From NCBI GenBank assembly GCA_943367755.1, contig CALRKB020000003.1, forward strand, positions 1 to 64,000: a DNA stretch of 64,000 nt, in the 5' to 3' direction. Of the stretch, positions 9,478-17,919 are shown one piece after another. Every line of letters starts with the position of its first letter. The first letter of the stretch is position 1. Both the position numbers and the translations under genes were made by a program. This DNA is from PCC-6802 sp943367755. GTDB taxonomy: Bacteria > Cyanobacteriota > Cyanobacteriia > Pseudanabaenales > Pseudanabaenaceae. The notes beneath the pieces were generated by a model. That model did not search any database and was not told the DNA's origin. It was given only the letters and a program-made list of their open reading frames with translations.

Positions 9478-9972
9478 TTATGACAACGGCGGCCTCCAAA
9501 GATACAGCCCCAGCAGAAAGGCGATTTCCAGTAAGTAGGTGACGCAGACGCTGCGGTTGAGTAGGCCATCCCTGAGATAGCTGACATAATGGGGTTTAGT
9601 GGAGCGACGGAAAGAAGCACTCCATTTGCCGTAAATTGCAGGTCCTCGAAGGTGAAACTGGTGAGTCAGGATCGATTCCAGTTCGGCGGCGCGGGGATAG
9701 AAACCGCGTTGGAAGTGCTTCCACTGACTTTCGAGAATCCAGAACAGGAGGGGAATGGCACAGCCGATCAGAGCAATTAGGGGATTTTGTTTTTCGAGCA
9801 TTAAGCCGATCGCTGCGCCTGTGCCTGTCAGTCCCAAGGCTTTAATGCCCCAGATTTGTTTGTTGTAGTCCTCAATCGTCTTTTGCACGAAGAAATATTC
9901 GTCTTTGAGCAGATCGAGTTCGAAGTTTGAGGGGGGTAGGGGTGAGGATGGAGTAAATGATGGGCTAGACAT
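9478..9972 (-). CDS. Small membrane protein downstream of the STAND-WD40 gene
   Basis: 164 residues. After a Pro/Ser-rich start and an amphipathic segment (residues 17-45) come two closely spaced hydrophobic helices (about 47-62 and 66-84) and a last helix at the C-terminus (VTYLLEIAFLLGLYLW). The layout recalls two-helix membrane effectors of the SLATT type found beside NTPases in conflict systems, but I see no decisive motif. It is the last minus-strand gene after the STAND-WD40 gene, with a 191-base gap that could hold its own promoter. It could equally be an unrelated conserved membrane protein. Confidence 0.55.
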   Translation of the reverse strand: MSSPSFTPSSPLPPSNFELDLLKDEYFFVQKTIEDYNKQIWGIKALGLTGTGAAIGLMLEKQNPLIALIGCAIPLLFWILESQWKHFQRGFYPRAAELESILTHQFHLRGPAIYGKWSASFRRSTKPHYVSYLRDGLLNRSVCVTYLLEIAFLLGLYLWRPPLS

Positions 9973-10163
9973 AGGACATTCCTCTAAATCATTGGACTTC
10001 TTGCTGGATTGTAAAATTCACAAGTTCTGCTAAAAAAAGAGAGACATAACTTTTACTAATCATACTAATCAGGGCGTTTTCTATATTAATATCATCTTAT
10101 TGGAAGAGCTGATGAAAAGCTAGTTTGGTAACTTTGGATGTTAACAACAATTTACTACTCACT

Positions 10164-13100
10164 TCAGAAGCGATTCCTTCGTCTTTGTAATTGAACGCCA
10201 TCAATCCACACAACTCCCTGCTCTTCGTCAATGCAGATGGAAGCCTGAGGTGATTGAGAAGATCTGATCAGTTCTAAAATTTCCTCTTCAGACAGATCGA
10301 TTGTTTTATCTATTTTGTATTGTTCGGGGTCAAATTCATCTCTTGGTGTATCGGCTTGATCGCCTGATAATACTTCTTTATCTGGTGGTAAAGCAGGGCA
10401 GGTAAATTCATAGGGAATACTCTCACCTACGACGTCATTCCATTCTTGCAATGTCAGGTTTTGTCGCACTTTCTGGCAAACCATATTAGCAATCATCTCA
10501 GTCTTGGCAATCCAGACCCGAATTATGCCATCATCACTCCCAGTAGCAAGTCGTTCTCCATCTGGACTGAATGCAACTGTCCTAACTGGCTTTGCATGTC
10601 CTTCTAGGACAATGGGGTTTGCTTGCAGTTGTTGCAGATCCCACAAACGCACATTTCCATCGTAACTTCCTGAAGCAAAGAATAGCCCATCGGGACTAAA
10701 TGCCACACAAGTACCTTTTAATTCTTTTAATAAGTAATATTCGATTAAAAAGCTAGGCTGAGCTTCACGATTTTCTTGAAGGGAACTTACATCCCAAAAC
10801 TCTATCTTCTCCTTATCAGTAGCTATGGCTAAGATCTGAAGTTCCTTAAAGGGTTTCGGGTTGAATGAGATCGAGCTGATTCTTCCTTTAAATTGAGGTA
10901 GTTCGATAAATGAAGCTGGGGATAGCCCTAGATTCCACCATAACCTTACAATGTGGTGGTTATCACCTGAAGCAAGAATTTTGCCATCTGGACTGAACGC
11001 TACTGCCTTAACTCTATCCTTATGGCCTACCAGAGATGGCAAGGGGTTAGGTCGATCTGGATTGCTTAGATCCCATAACAAAACCTTTCTACCATGACTG
11101 CCAGCAGCGAGTATCTTACCATCTGTTGGACGGAACGCAACTGAACTAATTTCTTGCCCACAATCGCTCAGAAGTTGAGGAACCTTATTAAGATCGTAGG
11201 GATACCACAACTGAATCTCTCCTTGAAGATTTCCTGAAGCCACTATTTGTCCATCTGGACTGAAGGTAACCGAGTTGATATTGCCCCTATTAATATCTTT
11301 CAGCAAGATTGACTCCCTCTCTGGATTGTTCCACTCCCATAGCCGTGTGGTAGCGTCAAAGCTTCCAGAAGCCAACATCTTACCACTTGGACTAAAGGCC
11401 AGTGTGACAACATGATGTTTATGTTCATCAAGAACTATAGGTTCAGGTTGTAGATGCCACAGTTTAACTGTCCCATCCCAACTGCCTGAGCCCAACCACT
11501 GATTATCCTGACTGAAAGCAAGCGAACTAATCCCTCTTTGTTTGTCAGCAGATCCTGTCCCTGTCAGTCGAATTTTATCGTCAAAAGTAAAGCTATCTAC
11601 TTTTCGCTTCCATAACTGGACAGTTCCATTGGTACTTCCTAAAGCTAACCGCTTCCCATCGGGGCTAAAAGCGACTATCAACCTTTTCATATTTTGTCCT
11701 TCTATCTCCTGAATAGGGAGGAGAATAGAAGAAGTCTGATCTGGCTCACTTAAATCCCAGAACCGAGCCTTGTCATCCCAACTGCCAGCAACTAGCAATT
11801 TTCTGTCGGGGCTGAAGGCAATAGAAAAAATTTCGCGTTTTCTGTCATTTTCAACATTTGGATCGAAGTTATGACGCAAGTTCTTTTTCTGTTCTTCATT
11901 GATAACGAGAACTTTCTGAAGCTTTAGTTTTTTAGAAGGAAGCAATTTCCACAGCCACACCGTTCCATTACGACAACCAGCAGCTAGAGTTTGCCCATCA
12001 GGACTGAATGCTACTGACCAAATTCGGTCTGGGAGAACTCTCCCATAGATGGGAGAGTTCTCAGAATTTTCGAGATCCCACAAATATACTTTGTTATCCC
12101 AACCGCCTGAAGCTAACAGTTTCCCATCTCGACTGAATGCCACTGACCAAACTTCGTGCTTGTGTCCATTTAAGACGATGGGAGTAGGAGGGGGTTGGTT
12201 CAGATCTAAGACCCGCACTTTGTTATCTCCACACCCTACAGCTAATTTTTCCCCATCTTGACTAATGGCTATTGACAGTATCCCTCCTCCATCTCCCTCA
12301 TTTTCACGAGTTTTGAGACCAAATGAAAGCGGGATAGATTTGTCGCTCTGTGTTAGATCCCAAAGTTGAACAATCCCGTCGAAGCTGCCTGATGCAAGCA
12401 TTTTAGAATCGGGGTGAAATACTACCGATGAGACCTGCTTATCATGACCTTGTAAAATAGGATGGAAGTGTGGAGTGTTTATCGCTTGACGGAGTGCCTT
12501 ATCAACTGCATTCAACTTATTAAGCTCATATTTCTGGTTGAAGAGATAGGCTTGGCGTGCCAGGAGAAGGGCTTTTTGCCCCTTTTCGGATAAGCTTAAA
12601 CTAACTAATTTCTCCACAGTAGATTCCATGCGATTGCGCAAAAGTCCGCGAATCTGGCTTTCTTTTTTTTGCTTTTCCTCAATAAGATGCCTCACTTCAT
12701 CGCCTAAGTCGCTGAGAATTTGGCTTTCAATTTTTTCCCTTTCTTCTCCTTCCCTTTGCCTTTGTTCCTCAACTTGTTTCGCTCTAAAACTGTTTCCCCA
12801 ATCAAGAATTGGCTTACACAGTACATCATGAAAAATTTCATAGCGATCTTCCCCAATCTGACGCAATATTCGTAGAGGAACTAGAGCGTGACATAATTGC
12901 TCAACTCGACTTTTTTCGAGTTGAGGAAGTTTTAACAAAAACCGATATTCATTGGTTAACTCCAACAAATCGGGTATGCTTTGGGGAAGCTTAGAACCAC
13001 TAGGGGTAACTAGATAATGAAAAATACTTGCAGCAATGTCTTTCTGTGAGCCTAAAAGCGATTCTAGCTTATCATACAGGTAGTCTTTAAGAATTCTATT

Positions 13101-14702
13101 GACACTCTTTTCTGCTTCAGTTAAGTTACTGCCTATTGTACTCCAGTCCTTACCTAACTCAAGAAAGGTTGTTCTTCGGAGGGTGGAAGACGAACGTTGT
13201 CGCTCTTCTTTCCATAGACGTTCCATCACCAGTTGTAGCAGGAAGGTTTCAATCGGCTCTTTTTTTTGTTTTGTAACACCCTGTTTTATAATGCCCTTCA
13301 TAACTTCGTCAACTAAATCTAGCTCAATACTGAATTTTTTCTGAAGCGACTGGTTGCTTTGGTTGAAATTTTCTGGCTTCACTTCCTCAATGCGATCTAT
13401 GCCTCGATCGTCCTTAAACAAATGTAAATAATACTCACAAGGCATACTTTCTTTAAAACTGTTAAGTTCAGAGAGCTTGTTCTCATTAATAGAAATGAGA
13501 AAGTTAACCTTCAGGCTTGGATTATTGATAGCATCAACTAACTTTTCAATAAAGTTATGCTTTCCCTCTTGCTTTGAATATAAAAGGAAATACTTCTCAA
13601 ACTGATCCAAGATAATAAATAGTTCACCTTCTTGAGTTTGAGTGCCGATTCGTTTTGTCCATTCTTGTAAAGTATCAACCAAGGATAAATCTGGAGACGG
13701 AGACTCAATAAATCCTAAATTTTCGATGTCTGTTTTAATCTTCTGCTTAAGCGTAGTTAGCAAATCTTTATCTTTTTTTTGCCAGTCATTAAAAACGACA
13801 ACAGCTAACTCTGGCTTGTCATCTTGTTGCTTGAGATTTTCCTTTGCTGCTTGACGCAGAGAATCAGCAATACCACAGTTGAGGAGGGTACTCTTATGTA
13901 CATTGCTCTCACCATAGAGAACTGTCAACCGCGATTTCAGCAAATTTTCAAGAATAATAAACTGACGGTTATATTCGGCAATAGGTTTCTCAATAGCTTT
14001 GCGGGCTGCTTTCTCATCAAGATGGGGGATTTCCAGATGGTTATTAAACCAGTTGGGGATATACTTGTCAAAGTAATCAAGTTTAGCTAGCAAATCGTCT
14101 CGAATAGCTATGAGAAAATTGGCATTGAGACTGGTATTTTTAACAGCTTGTGATAACTCCTGAGCAAAGGAATCTATCCCTGTACCTTTTCCTTGTGTCA
14201 AATTCCAAAAATATTCCTCAAACTGATCGAGGATAATCAAAAGCCTGCCCTTCGCGGACTTCCCACCAATGCGCTCCGTCCAATCCTTTATAACTTGCTC
14301 GAACTTGGACGCGGAGGATCTTGACTCAAACTCTTGCCTGCCTAAAACACTCTGAAGGTCTATTTCAATTTGCTCTCTCAAACTTGCTAGTGGATCTGGA
14401 CTACTCCAAGACCGCCTACCATCTAGAGAAGGAAAGACAACAACTGCAAACTTCGGCGTACCATACTCCATACAGTCTTGCATTGCCTCCTGCCGCAGCC
14501 GACGGGCAACGCCAGCCCGAAGGACAGAAGTTTTACCGACTCCGCTAGTACCGTAGAGTACCGTCATCGGCGAATTTTTCAGGTTAGCAGTGATAATTTC
14601 TTCCCAGTCTTCACGCCCAAAAAAGAATAGGACATCTTCTTCAGCGTAAGGTATCAGACCCTTATAGGGTGATTTTAATATCAACTTAGAGTGAACGCCC
14701 AT
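10164..14702 (-). CDS. Tandem STAND ATPase with coiled coil and WD40 repeats
   Basis: 1512 residues. The start SPYKGLIPYAEEDVLFFFGR is the signature of the novel STAND (nSTAND1) ATPase family. The first unit has Walker A YGTSGVGKTS near 50 and Walker B LLIILDQFEEYF near 150. A second, related unit follows with YGESNVHKST near 263 and LFIILDQFEKYF near 365; its P-loop glycine is replaced by His. Residues 640-700 are a Glu/Arg-rich coiled coil. From about 755 to 1425 there are about 14 WD40 repeats, enough for two seven-bladed propellers. An acidic tail ends the protein. AAAGGAG sits before the ATG. It starts 49 bases after the phosphoesterase-SIR2 gene, suggesting one transcript. STAND proteins usually sense a ligand through their repeats and then oligomerise; the effector here may be the neighbour. 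Confidence 0.85.
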   Translation of the reverse strand: MGVHSKLILKSPYKGLIPYAEEDVLFFFGREDWEEIITANLKNSPMTVLYGTSGVGKTSVLRAGVARRLRQEAMQDCMEYGTPKFAVVVFPSLDGRRSWSSPDPLASLREQIEIDLQSVLGRQEFESRSSASKFEQVIKDWTERIGGKSAKGRLLIILDQFEEYFWNLTQGKGTGIDSFAQELSQAVKNTSLNANFLIAIRDDLLAKLDYFDKYIPNWFNNHLEIPHLDEKAARKAIEKPIAEYNRQFIILENLLKSRLTVLYGESNVHKSTLLNCGIADSLRQAAKENLKQQDDKPELAVVVFNDWQKKDKDLLTTLKQKIKTDIENLGFIESPSPDLSLVDTLQEWTKRIGTQTQEGELFIILDQFEKYFLLYSKQEGKHNFIEKLVDAINNPSLKVNFLISINENKLSELNSFKESMPCEYYLHLFKDDRGIDRIEEVKPENFNQSNQSLQKKFSIELDLVDEVMKGIIKQGVTKQKKEPIETFLLQLVMERLWKEERQRSSSTLRRTTFLELGKDWSTIGSNLTEAEKSVNRILKDYLYDKLESLLGSQKDIAASIFHYLVTPSGSKLPQSIPDLLELTNEYRFLLKLPQLEKSRVEQLCHALVPLRILRQIGEDRYEIFHDVLCKPILDWGNSFRAKQVEEQRQREGEEREKIESQILSDLGDEVRHLIEEKQKKESQIRGLLRNRMESTVEKLVSLSLSEKGQKALLLARQAYLFNQKYELNKLNAVDKALRQAINTPHFHPILQGHDKQVSSVVFHPDSKMLASGSFDGIVQLWDLTQSDKSIPLSFGLKTRENEGDGGGILSIAISQDGEKLAVGCGDNKVRVLDLNQPPPTPIVLNGHKHEVWSVAFSRDGKLLASGGWDNKVYLWDLENSENSPIYGRVLPDRIWSVAFSPDGQTLAAGCRNGTVWLWKLLPSKKLKLQKVLVINEEQKKNLRHNFDPNVENDRKREIFSIAFSPDRKLLVAGSWDDKARFWDLSEPDQTSSILLPIQEIEGQNMKRLIVAFSPDGKRLALGSTNGTVQLWKRKVDSFTFDDKIRLTGTGSADKQRGISSLAFSQDNQWLGSGSWDGTVKLWHLQPEPIVLDEHKHHVVTLAFSPSGKMLASGSFDATTRLWEWNNPERESILLKDINRGNINSVTFSPDGQIVASGNLQGEIQLWYPYDLNKVPQLLSDCGQEISSVAFRPTDGKILAAGSHGRKVLLWDLSNPDRPNPLPSLVGHKDRVKAVAFSPDGKILASGDNHHIVRLWWNLGLSPASFIELPQFKGRISSISFNPKPFKELQILAIATDKEKIEFWDVSSLQENREAQPSFLIEYYLLKELKGTCVAFSPDGLFFASGSYDGNVRLWDLQQLQANPIVLEGHAKPVRTVAFSPDGERLATGSDDGIIRVWIAKTEMIANMVCQKVRQNLTLQEWNDVVGESIPYEFTCPALPPDKEVLSGDQADTPRDEFDPEQYKIDKTIDLSEEEILELIRSSQSPQASICIDEEQGVVWIDGVQLQRRRNRF

Positions 14703-14751
14703 AATTCAACTCCTTTAACATATCAATTAATCTTTTCAGATTAAATCCGAT

Positions 14752-16839
14752 TTAACTTCGAGCAAGTCGGCTTTCAATTGCCTGATTCAACCCAGCAATG
14801 TAATCCTCTAAAGAGGGGACATTAATGGGTAGTGCATCGTAGTAATTTTTCCAGAAGTCATGATCTACTTGGGGAAGGTTTTCTTGAATAGCCCACCAAG
14901 CCTCCCTATCTCTACTGTCAGGCAGTCCAGACCAAATACGATGGAAAATGACACGTAAATTCCAGTAGCTAGGACTATATCCCAGGAACCACATCTGATT
15001 GTCTTGACTCTGTAGTTGGTCTAGGAGCTTGAATGGGATATATTGATTTATGCCTCGACCACCTAAATAGTCAATATAATGATCTTCTCTAATCACGAAT
15101 TTTTTTGGATCTAACCCCCCGTATAACCTGAGAATAACGGGGCGGTCTTTTAACAATTGGCTTCCATACTCATTCGGCTTGTTAATCTCTACAAAATCTT
15201 CTTCATGGGTTAGATAAACCACCTTATGCTTGAATTCGCCGCCTTTTTTATCCGCAATAAAAGATATTAAATCGAATTCCTCTTTTTCTTCTCTGAATGC
15301 CCTTTCAAGGGTTCCATCGAAACAAGCCGTTACAATTAGTTGGTAGGGAGGAGACTTACGCTTAGCACGCATCTTAGCAGGAAGCTGAGCCAAGAACTTG
15401 TGCAACGGATTAGGGCTATATTCCTCTTCAAATAGCCTATTCATCTCTGCATAGACAGTCTGTTGATGCTCTTTAGAGAGGAAGAGATATTGAGACACCT
15501 GCTGGAGTGGCATTTTAGCAAAAATTCTTGTCCGCAACGGGCAACCTGCAGGCAGTTTCGTTGCCGGAATGTCACATAGCTCACAGCCGACAGTGGAGGT
15601 ATACGCATAACCAGTAACGCTATCTAGATAATCAGCTAATTCGCTAATACTAGGGGGATATCGATGAGGATGACTGCCAGTTCGCCAACCTTCTCGTTTT
15701 CCACTCACCATCCCACGACCGCACAAGTTGATATCTGCTCCTAAAAAAGGAACAACCTTTCCTTCAGTAATAGCCTTAGCTAGCATCAAGTAATGACTGT
15801 CTAGGGGAAGGGGTGGCTGTGGAGGTTCAGGGGAGCGTAGAATTGGTGTCTCTATCGGTGGTTCTTGAGGTGTAGGGGCATAAGACACAGCTACTTCATA
15901 ACTGGAAGAAGGCTCTTGTCCGGCTCCTCGCAGCCAGCGGGCATCGGGCTTCCAAGCTCCGTTAATTTCTTCACGGCGGCGAGTTTTGACAGTTAGCTTG
16001 TTCTCTGAGAGTTCTAGCAGATTGTATTGCCAGGGATAGCCAGTCCGCAGTTCTTTGGGAGGCGCACCAAACGTCCCAGCAGAAATGATATCAAGCTTAC
16101 GCCCACCTGCATTGTGATCGTAGCAGTATAATTCATTTTGAGTTTGGTGGACGTGACCGTGGAGGACGACCTGAAAACCAGCCTGAGCTAGTCTCTCCAT
16201 AAAGGCACTATCCTTAATTCTGTCTTCGTCAGAACTATTCAAGGGATGGTGCCAGACAGCAAACTTGAGACAGTCCTGATAGAGATTTGAGTTGTTACTA
16301 ACCCTTGTCAGAGCATTATTAAGAGCATCAGAATTTATGTCTGCATCTTGAGTCTGGAATCGGTCAAGTTTCCAGGCTGAATTAAGTCCTAAAATCAGTA
16401 TTTTTTGCTCAGGGAAATGATACAAAATTCCCTGATCTTGATAATCCAAAAGATATGGCTCATTTCTAACACCTCGGTAAAAGTCAGCAAATGGCTTAAA
16501 TCTCTGTTGATGTTTTTCTGTAACACATCGGATTTCATTGCCTACCTTTTGATAAGCCTTATCCCCTATGTTCCAATTTACGTCATGGTTGCCGGGGACA
16601 ATAACAACCTTTGATTGTTGGAGACTGAATCTGAGGCAAAGCAAATAGAGAAACTGCTTAGCCGCCTCATACTCAGCCTCATCGGCATGATTGGCAATAT
16701 CACCAGAAACAATGACTAAATCAAGATTAGGACACTGAAGTTCACTGGTTAGATCCTCAGAAAGTTGACCGAACCAACGGCTATCCTCACCTTCTTTACC
16801 ACTGAAGTGAAGATCGGAAAGATGAAGAATGTAGACCAT
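14752..16839 (-). CDS. Calcineurin-like phosphoesterase fused to a SIR2-like domain
   Basis: 695 residues. Residues 1-290 are a metallophosphoesterase with all metal motifs: SDLH near 8, SGDIANH near 44, PGNHD near 82, WHHP near 200 and HGHVH near 235. A Pro-rich linker (about 320-345) leads to a SIR2-like module: VPFLGADIN near 362 (the NAD-binding GAGxN position), TACFDGTLE near 507 (the TNYDxLLE position) and RLYGGLD near 570. The last is where active SIR2 domains have the catalytic His (LHG), here Tyr, so NAD cleavage is uncertain. It is the first gene of the minus-strand set with the STAND-WD40 protein. A role in phage defence or regulated cell death is inference from domain company. Confidence 0.8.
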   Translation of the reverse strand: MVYILHLSDLHFSGKEGEDSRWFGQLSEDLTSELQCPNLDLVIVSGDIANHADEAEYEAAKQFLYLLCLRFSLQQSKVVIVPGNHDVNWNIGDKAYQKVGNEIRCVTEKHQQRFKPFADFYRGVRNEPYLLDYQDQGILYHFPEQKILILGLNSAWKLDRFQTQDADINSDALNNALTRVSNNSNLYQDCLKFAVWHHPLNSSDEDRIKDSAFMERLAQAGFQVVLHGHVHQTQNELYCYDHNAGGRKLDIISAGTFGAPPKELRTGYPWQYNLLELSENKLTVKTRRREEINGAWKPDARWLRGAGQEPSSSYEVAVSYAPTPQEPPIETPILRSPEPPQPPLPLDSHYLMLAKAITEGKVVPFLGADINLCGRGMVSGKREGWRTGSHPHRYPPSISELADYLDSVTGYAYTSTVGCELCDIPATKLPAGCPLRTRIFAKMPLQQVSQYLFLSKEHQQTVYAEMNRLFEEEYSPNPLHKFLAQLPAKMRAKRKSPPYQLIVTACFDGTLERAFREEKEEFDLISFIADKKGGEFKHKVVYLTHEEDFVEINKPNEYGSQLLKDRPVILRLYGGLDPKKFVIREDHYIDYLGGRGINQYIPFKLLDQLQSQDNQMWFLGYSPSYWNLRVIFHRIWSGLPDSRDREAWWAIQENLPQVDHDFWKNYYDALPINVPSLEDYIAGLNQAIESRLARS

Positions 16840-16917
16840 AATTACCAGGACTCCTTAGCTTTAAAAAAATGAATTTTCTCTCGGATTAATCGAGCCTTGA
16901 TATTTCATTCGAGCTTT

Positions 16918-16977
16918 TTAGTGCTCTTCCAATCTCTTATGCCAATCTGAAAGGTGAAGCCAAGTAATTCCTGCCAT
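16918..16977 (-). pseudogene. Cut-off start of a second metallophosphoesterase gene
   Basis: A 19-codon frame (MAGITWLHLSDWHKRLEEH) sits behind a strong ribosome site, AAGGAGGG, on the minus strand. ITWLHLSDWH is the normal opening of cyanobacterial calcineurin-like phosphoesterases, and DxH is their first metal motif. The frame then ends at TAA (16918-16920), about 80 bases before the intact phosphoesterase-SIR2 gene, which starts with a related ILHLSDLH. It looks like the remnant of a deleted gene, or less likely a leader peptide. Confidence 0.6.
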
Positions 16978-16991
16978 GATAATCCCTCCTT

Positions 16992-17022
16992 CCTTGCCAA
17001 ACTTACTACTACGCTGGCAAGG
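16992..17022 (-). promoter_or_regulatory. Hairpin in the leader of the phosphoesterase-SIR2 gene set
   Basis: A perfect 8-base inverted repeat, CCTTGCCA at 16992-16999 and TGGCAAGG at 17015-17022, lies directly upstream of the ribosome site of the 19-codon remnant. It could be a leader hairpin or an operator for a dimeric regulator. Apart from this hairpin and the 19-codon frame, the 411-base gap 16840-17250 holds nothing else I recognise. Confidence 0.4.
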
Positions 17023-17250
17023 CTACTACTTCCTACCCTCGACCCTAACGCCGCCTCCGCTGCCTGTCCCACTTAGCGGAGATCGCTACTCAAAGCCAGA
17101 ACTAATCAGTATTTATACTAGAATTTTATCTCGAATACTGTAAGCTGAGGATAAAAATTAACATTTCGATATGCTTGTAGCGCTTCCAGGTTAGATGACA
17201 GTATTGATGATAGATTTAAGCTTGAAATCTACCTCTGAGAGCATGCCGTC

Positions 17251-17808
17251 ATGAGCCGCTACCGACCAGTTCTCGTCATCCCCAGGACTACCCAAGCATT
17301 GGTGCTGGATGTTATCGCGATCGCGGGATTGGTGGCGACGCTGGCGATCGCCGTTCGTGCCTGGTCGGTTTTGCCAGATATAATTCCAGTTCACTTCGGT
17401 CTGGACGGGCGACCGAACGTCTGGGGAAGCAAATCAATCGTCTGGATGCTCCCCGTCCTGGGACTGCTGAACTACATAGCCTTGAGCGTTCTGGTGCGAT
17501 TTCCCCATACGTTTAACTACGCGGTCAGAATTACCGAGCAAAATGCACTCCGACAATATCAAATTGTCTGCGCGATGCTGAACTGGCTGAAAGCCGAGTT
17601 CGCCAACCCTTTTAACTCACTCAGCCAAATCCATTTGCCCCCGGAAGCCGGTAACAATAGAGCTACCATCTTTGAGAATGTGAATTTCCATCTGGTCGCT
17701 AGCCCAATCGATCTTATCCTGGAAGGCAGGATTGAAGATATGCACCTGTTGGTTGCGCGAGGAGACGGGAGAATTAATCGCCAGCGATCGCGGCATGATG
17801 CGATCTAG
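17251..17808 (+). CDS. DUF1648 membrane protein, C-terminus replaced
   Basis: 185 residues as read. Residues 1-115 are a DUF1648 (SdpI-like) protein: helices near 18-35 and 65-85 flank LPDIIPVHFGLDGRPNVWGS, the family signature. In homologues as I remember them, the segment after WLKAE continues into further membrane helices. Here it turns into polar sequence with no such helix, from about 17600 on. The opposite strand of that stretch carries a more protein-like frame. The gene therefore looks truncated by a rearrangement, with a chance tail. The DUF1648 part is confident; function is unknown. Confidence 0.6.
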   Translation: MSRYRPVLVIPRTTQALVLDVIAIAGLVATLAIAVRAWSVLPDIIPVHFGLDGRPNVWGSKSIVWMLPVLGLLNYIALSVLVRFPHTFNYAVRITEQNALRQYQIVCAMLNWLKAEFANPFNSLSQIHLPPEAGNNRATIFENVNFHLVASPIDLILEGRIEDMHLLVARGDGRINRQRSRHDAI

Positions 17809-17919
17809 AGCAAATTCGTCAGGACTCAGATATTCTGGGGAGAGACAATATTCAAATCGTGAAAGGTATTGTAGCAAGTATGGCTTACCATATTTACTGA
17901 ACTTGCGAACCTCGACCAT
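17617..17919 (-). CDS. Unknown conserved-looking protein or gene fragment, antisense to the DUF1648 tail
   Basis: 100 residues from an ATG at 17919 whose CAT overlaps the purL start (shared CATG at 17917-17920). The sequence is compact and protein-like (segments such as RFEYCLSPEYLSPDEFALDR, VHIFNPAFQDKIDW and ILKDGSSIVTGFRGQMDL), unlike the plus-strand reading of the same DNA. I do not recognise the family. The frame stays open to 18027 but that part is antisense to purL and is left out. It may be a complete small gene back to back with purL or a fragment that lost its front end. Confidence 0.45.
   Translation of the reverse strand: MVEVRKFSKYGKPYLLQYLSRFEYCLSPEYLSPDEFALDRIMPRSLAINSPVSSRNQQVHIFNPAFQDKIDWASDQMEIHILKDGSSIVTGFRGQMDLAE

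Noticed and set aside
17732..17917. N-terminal extension of PurL
   Set aside because: Sixty-two residues unlike PurL and antisense to a better minus-strand frame; ATG 17918 gives the normal start.
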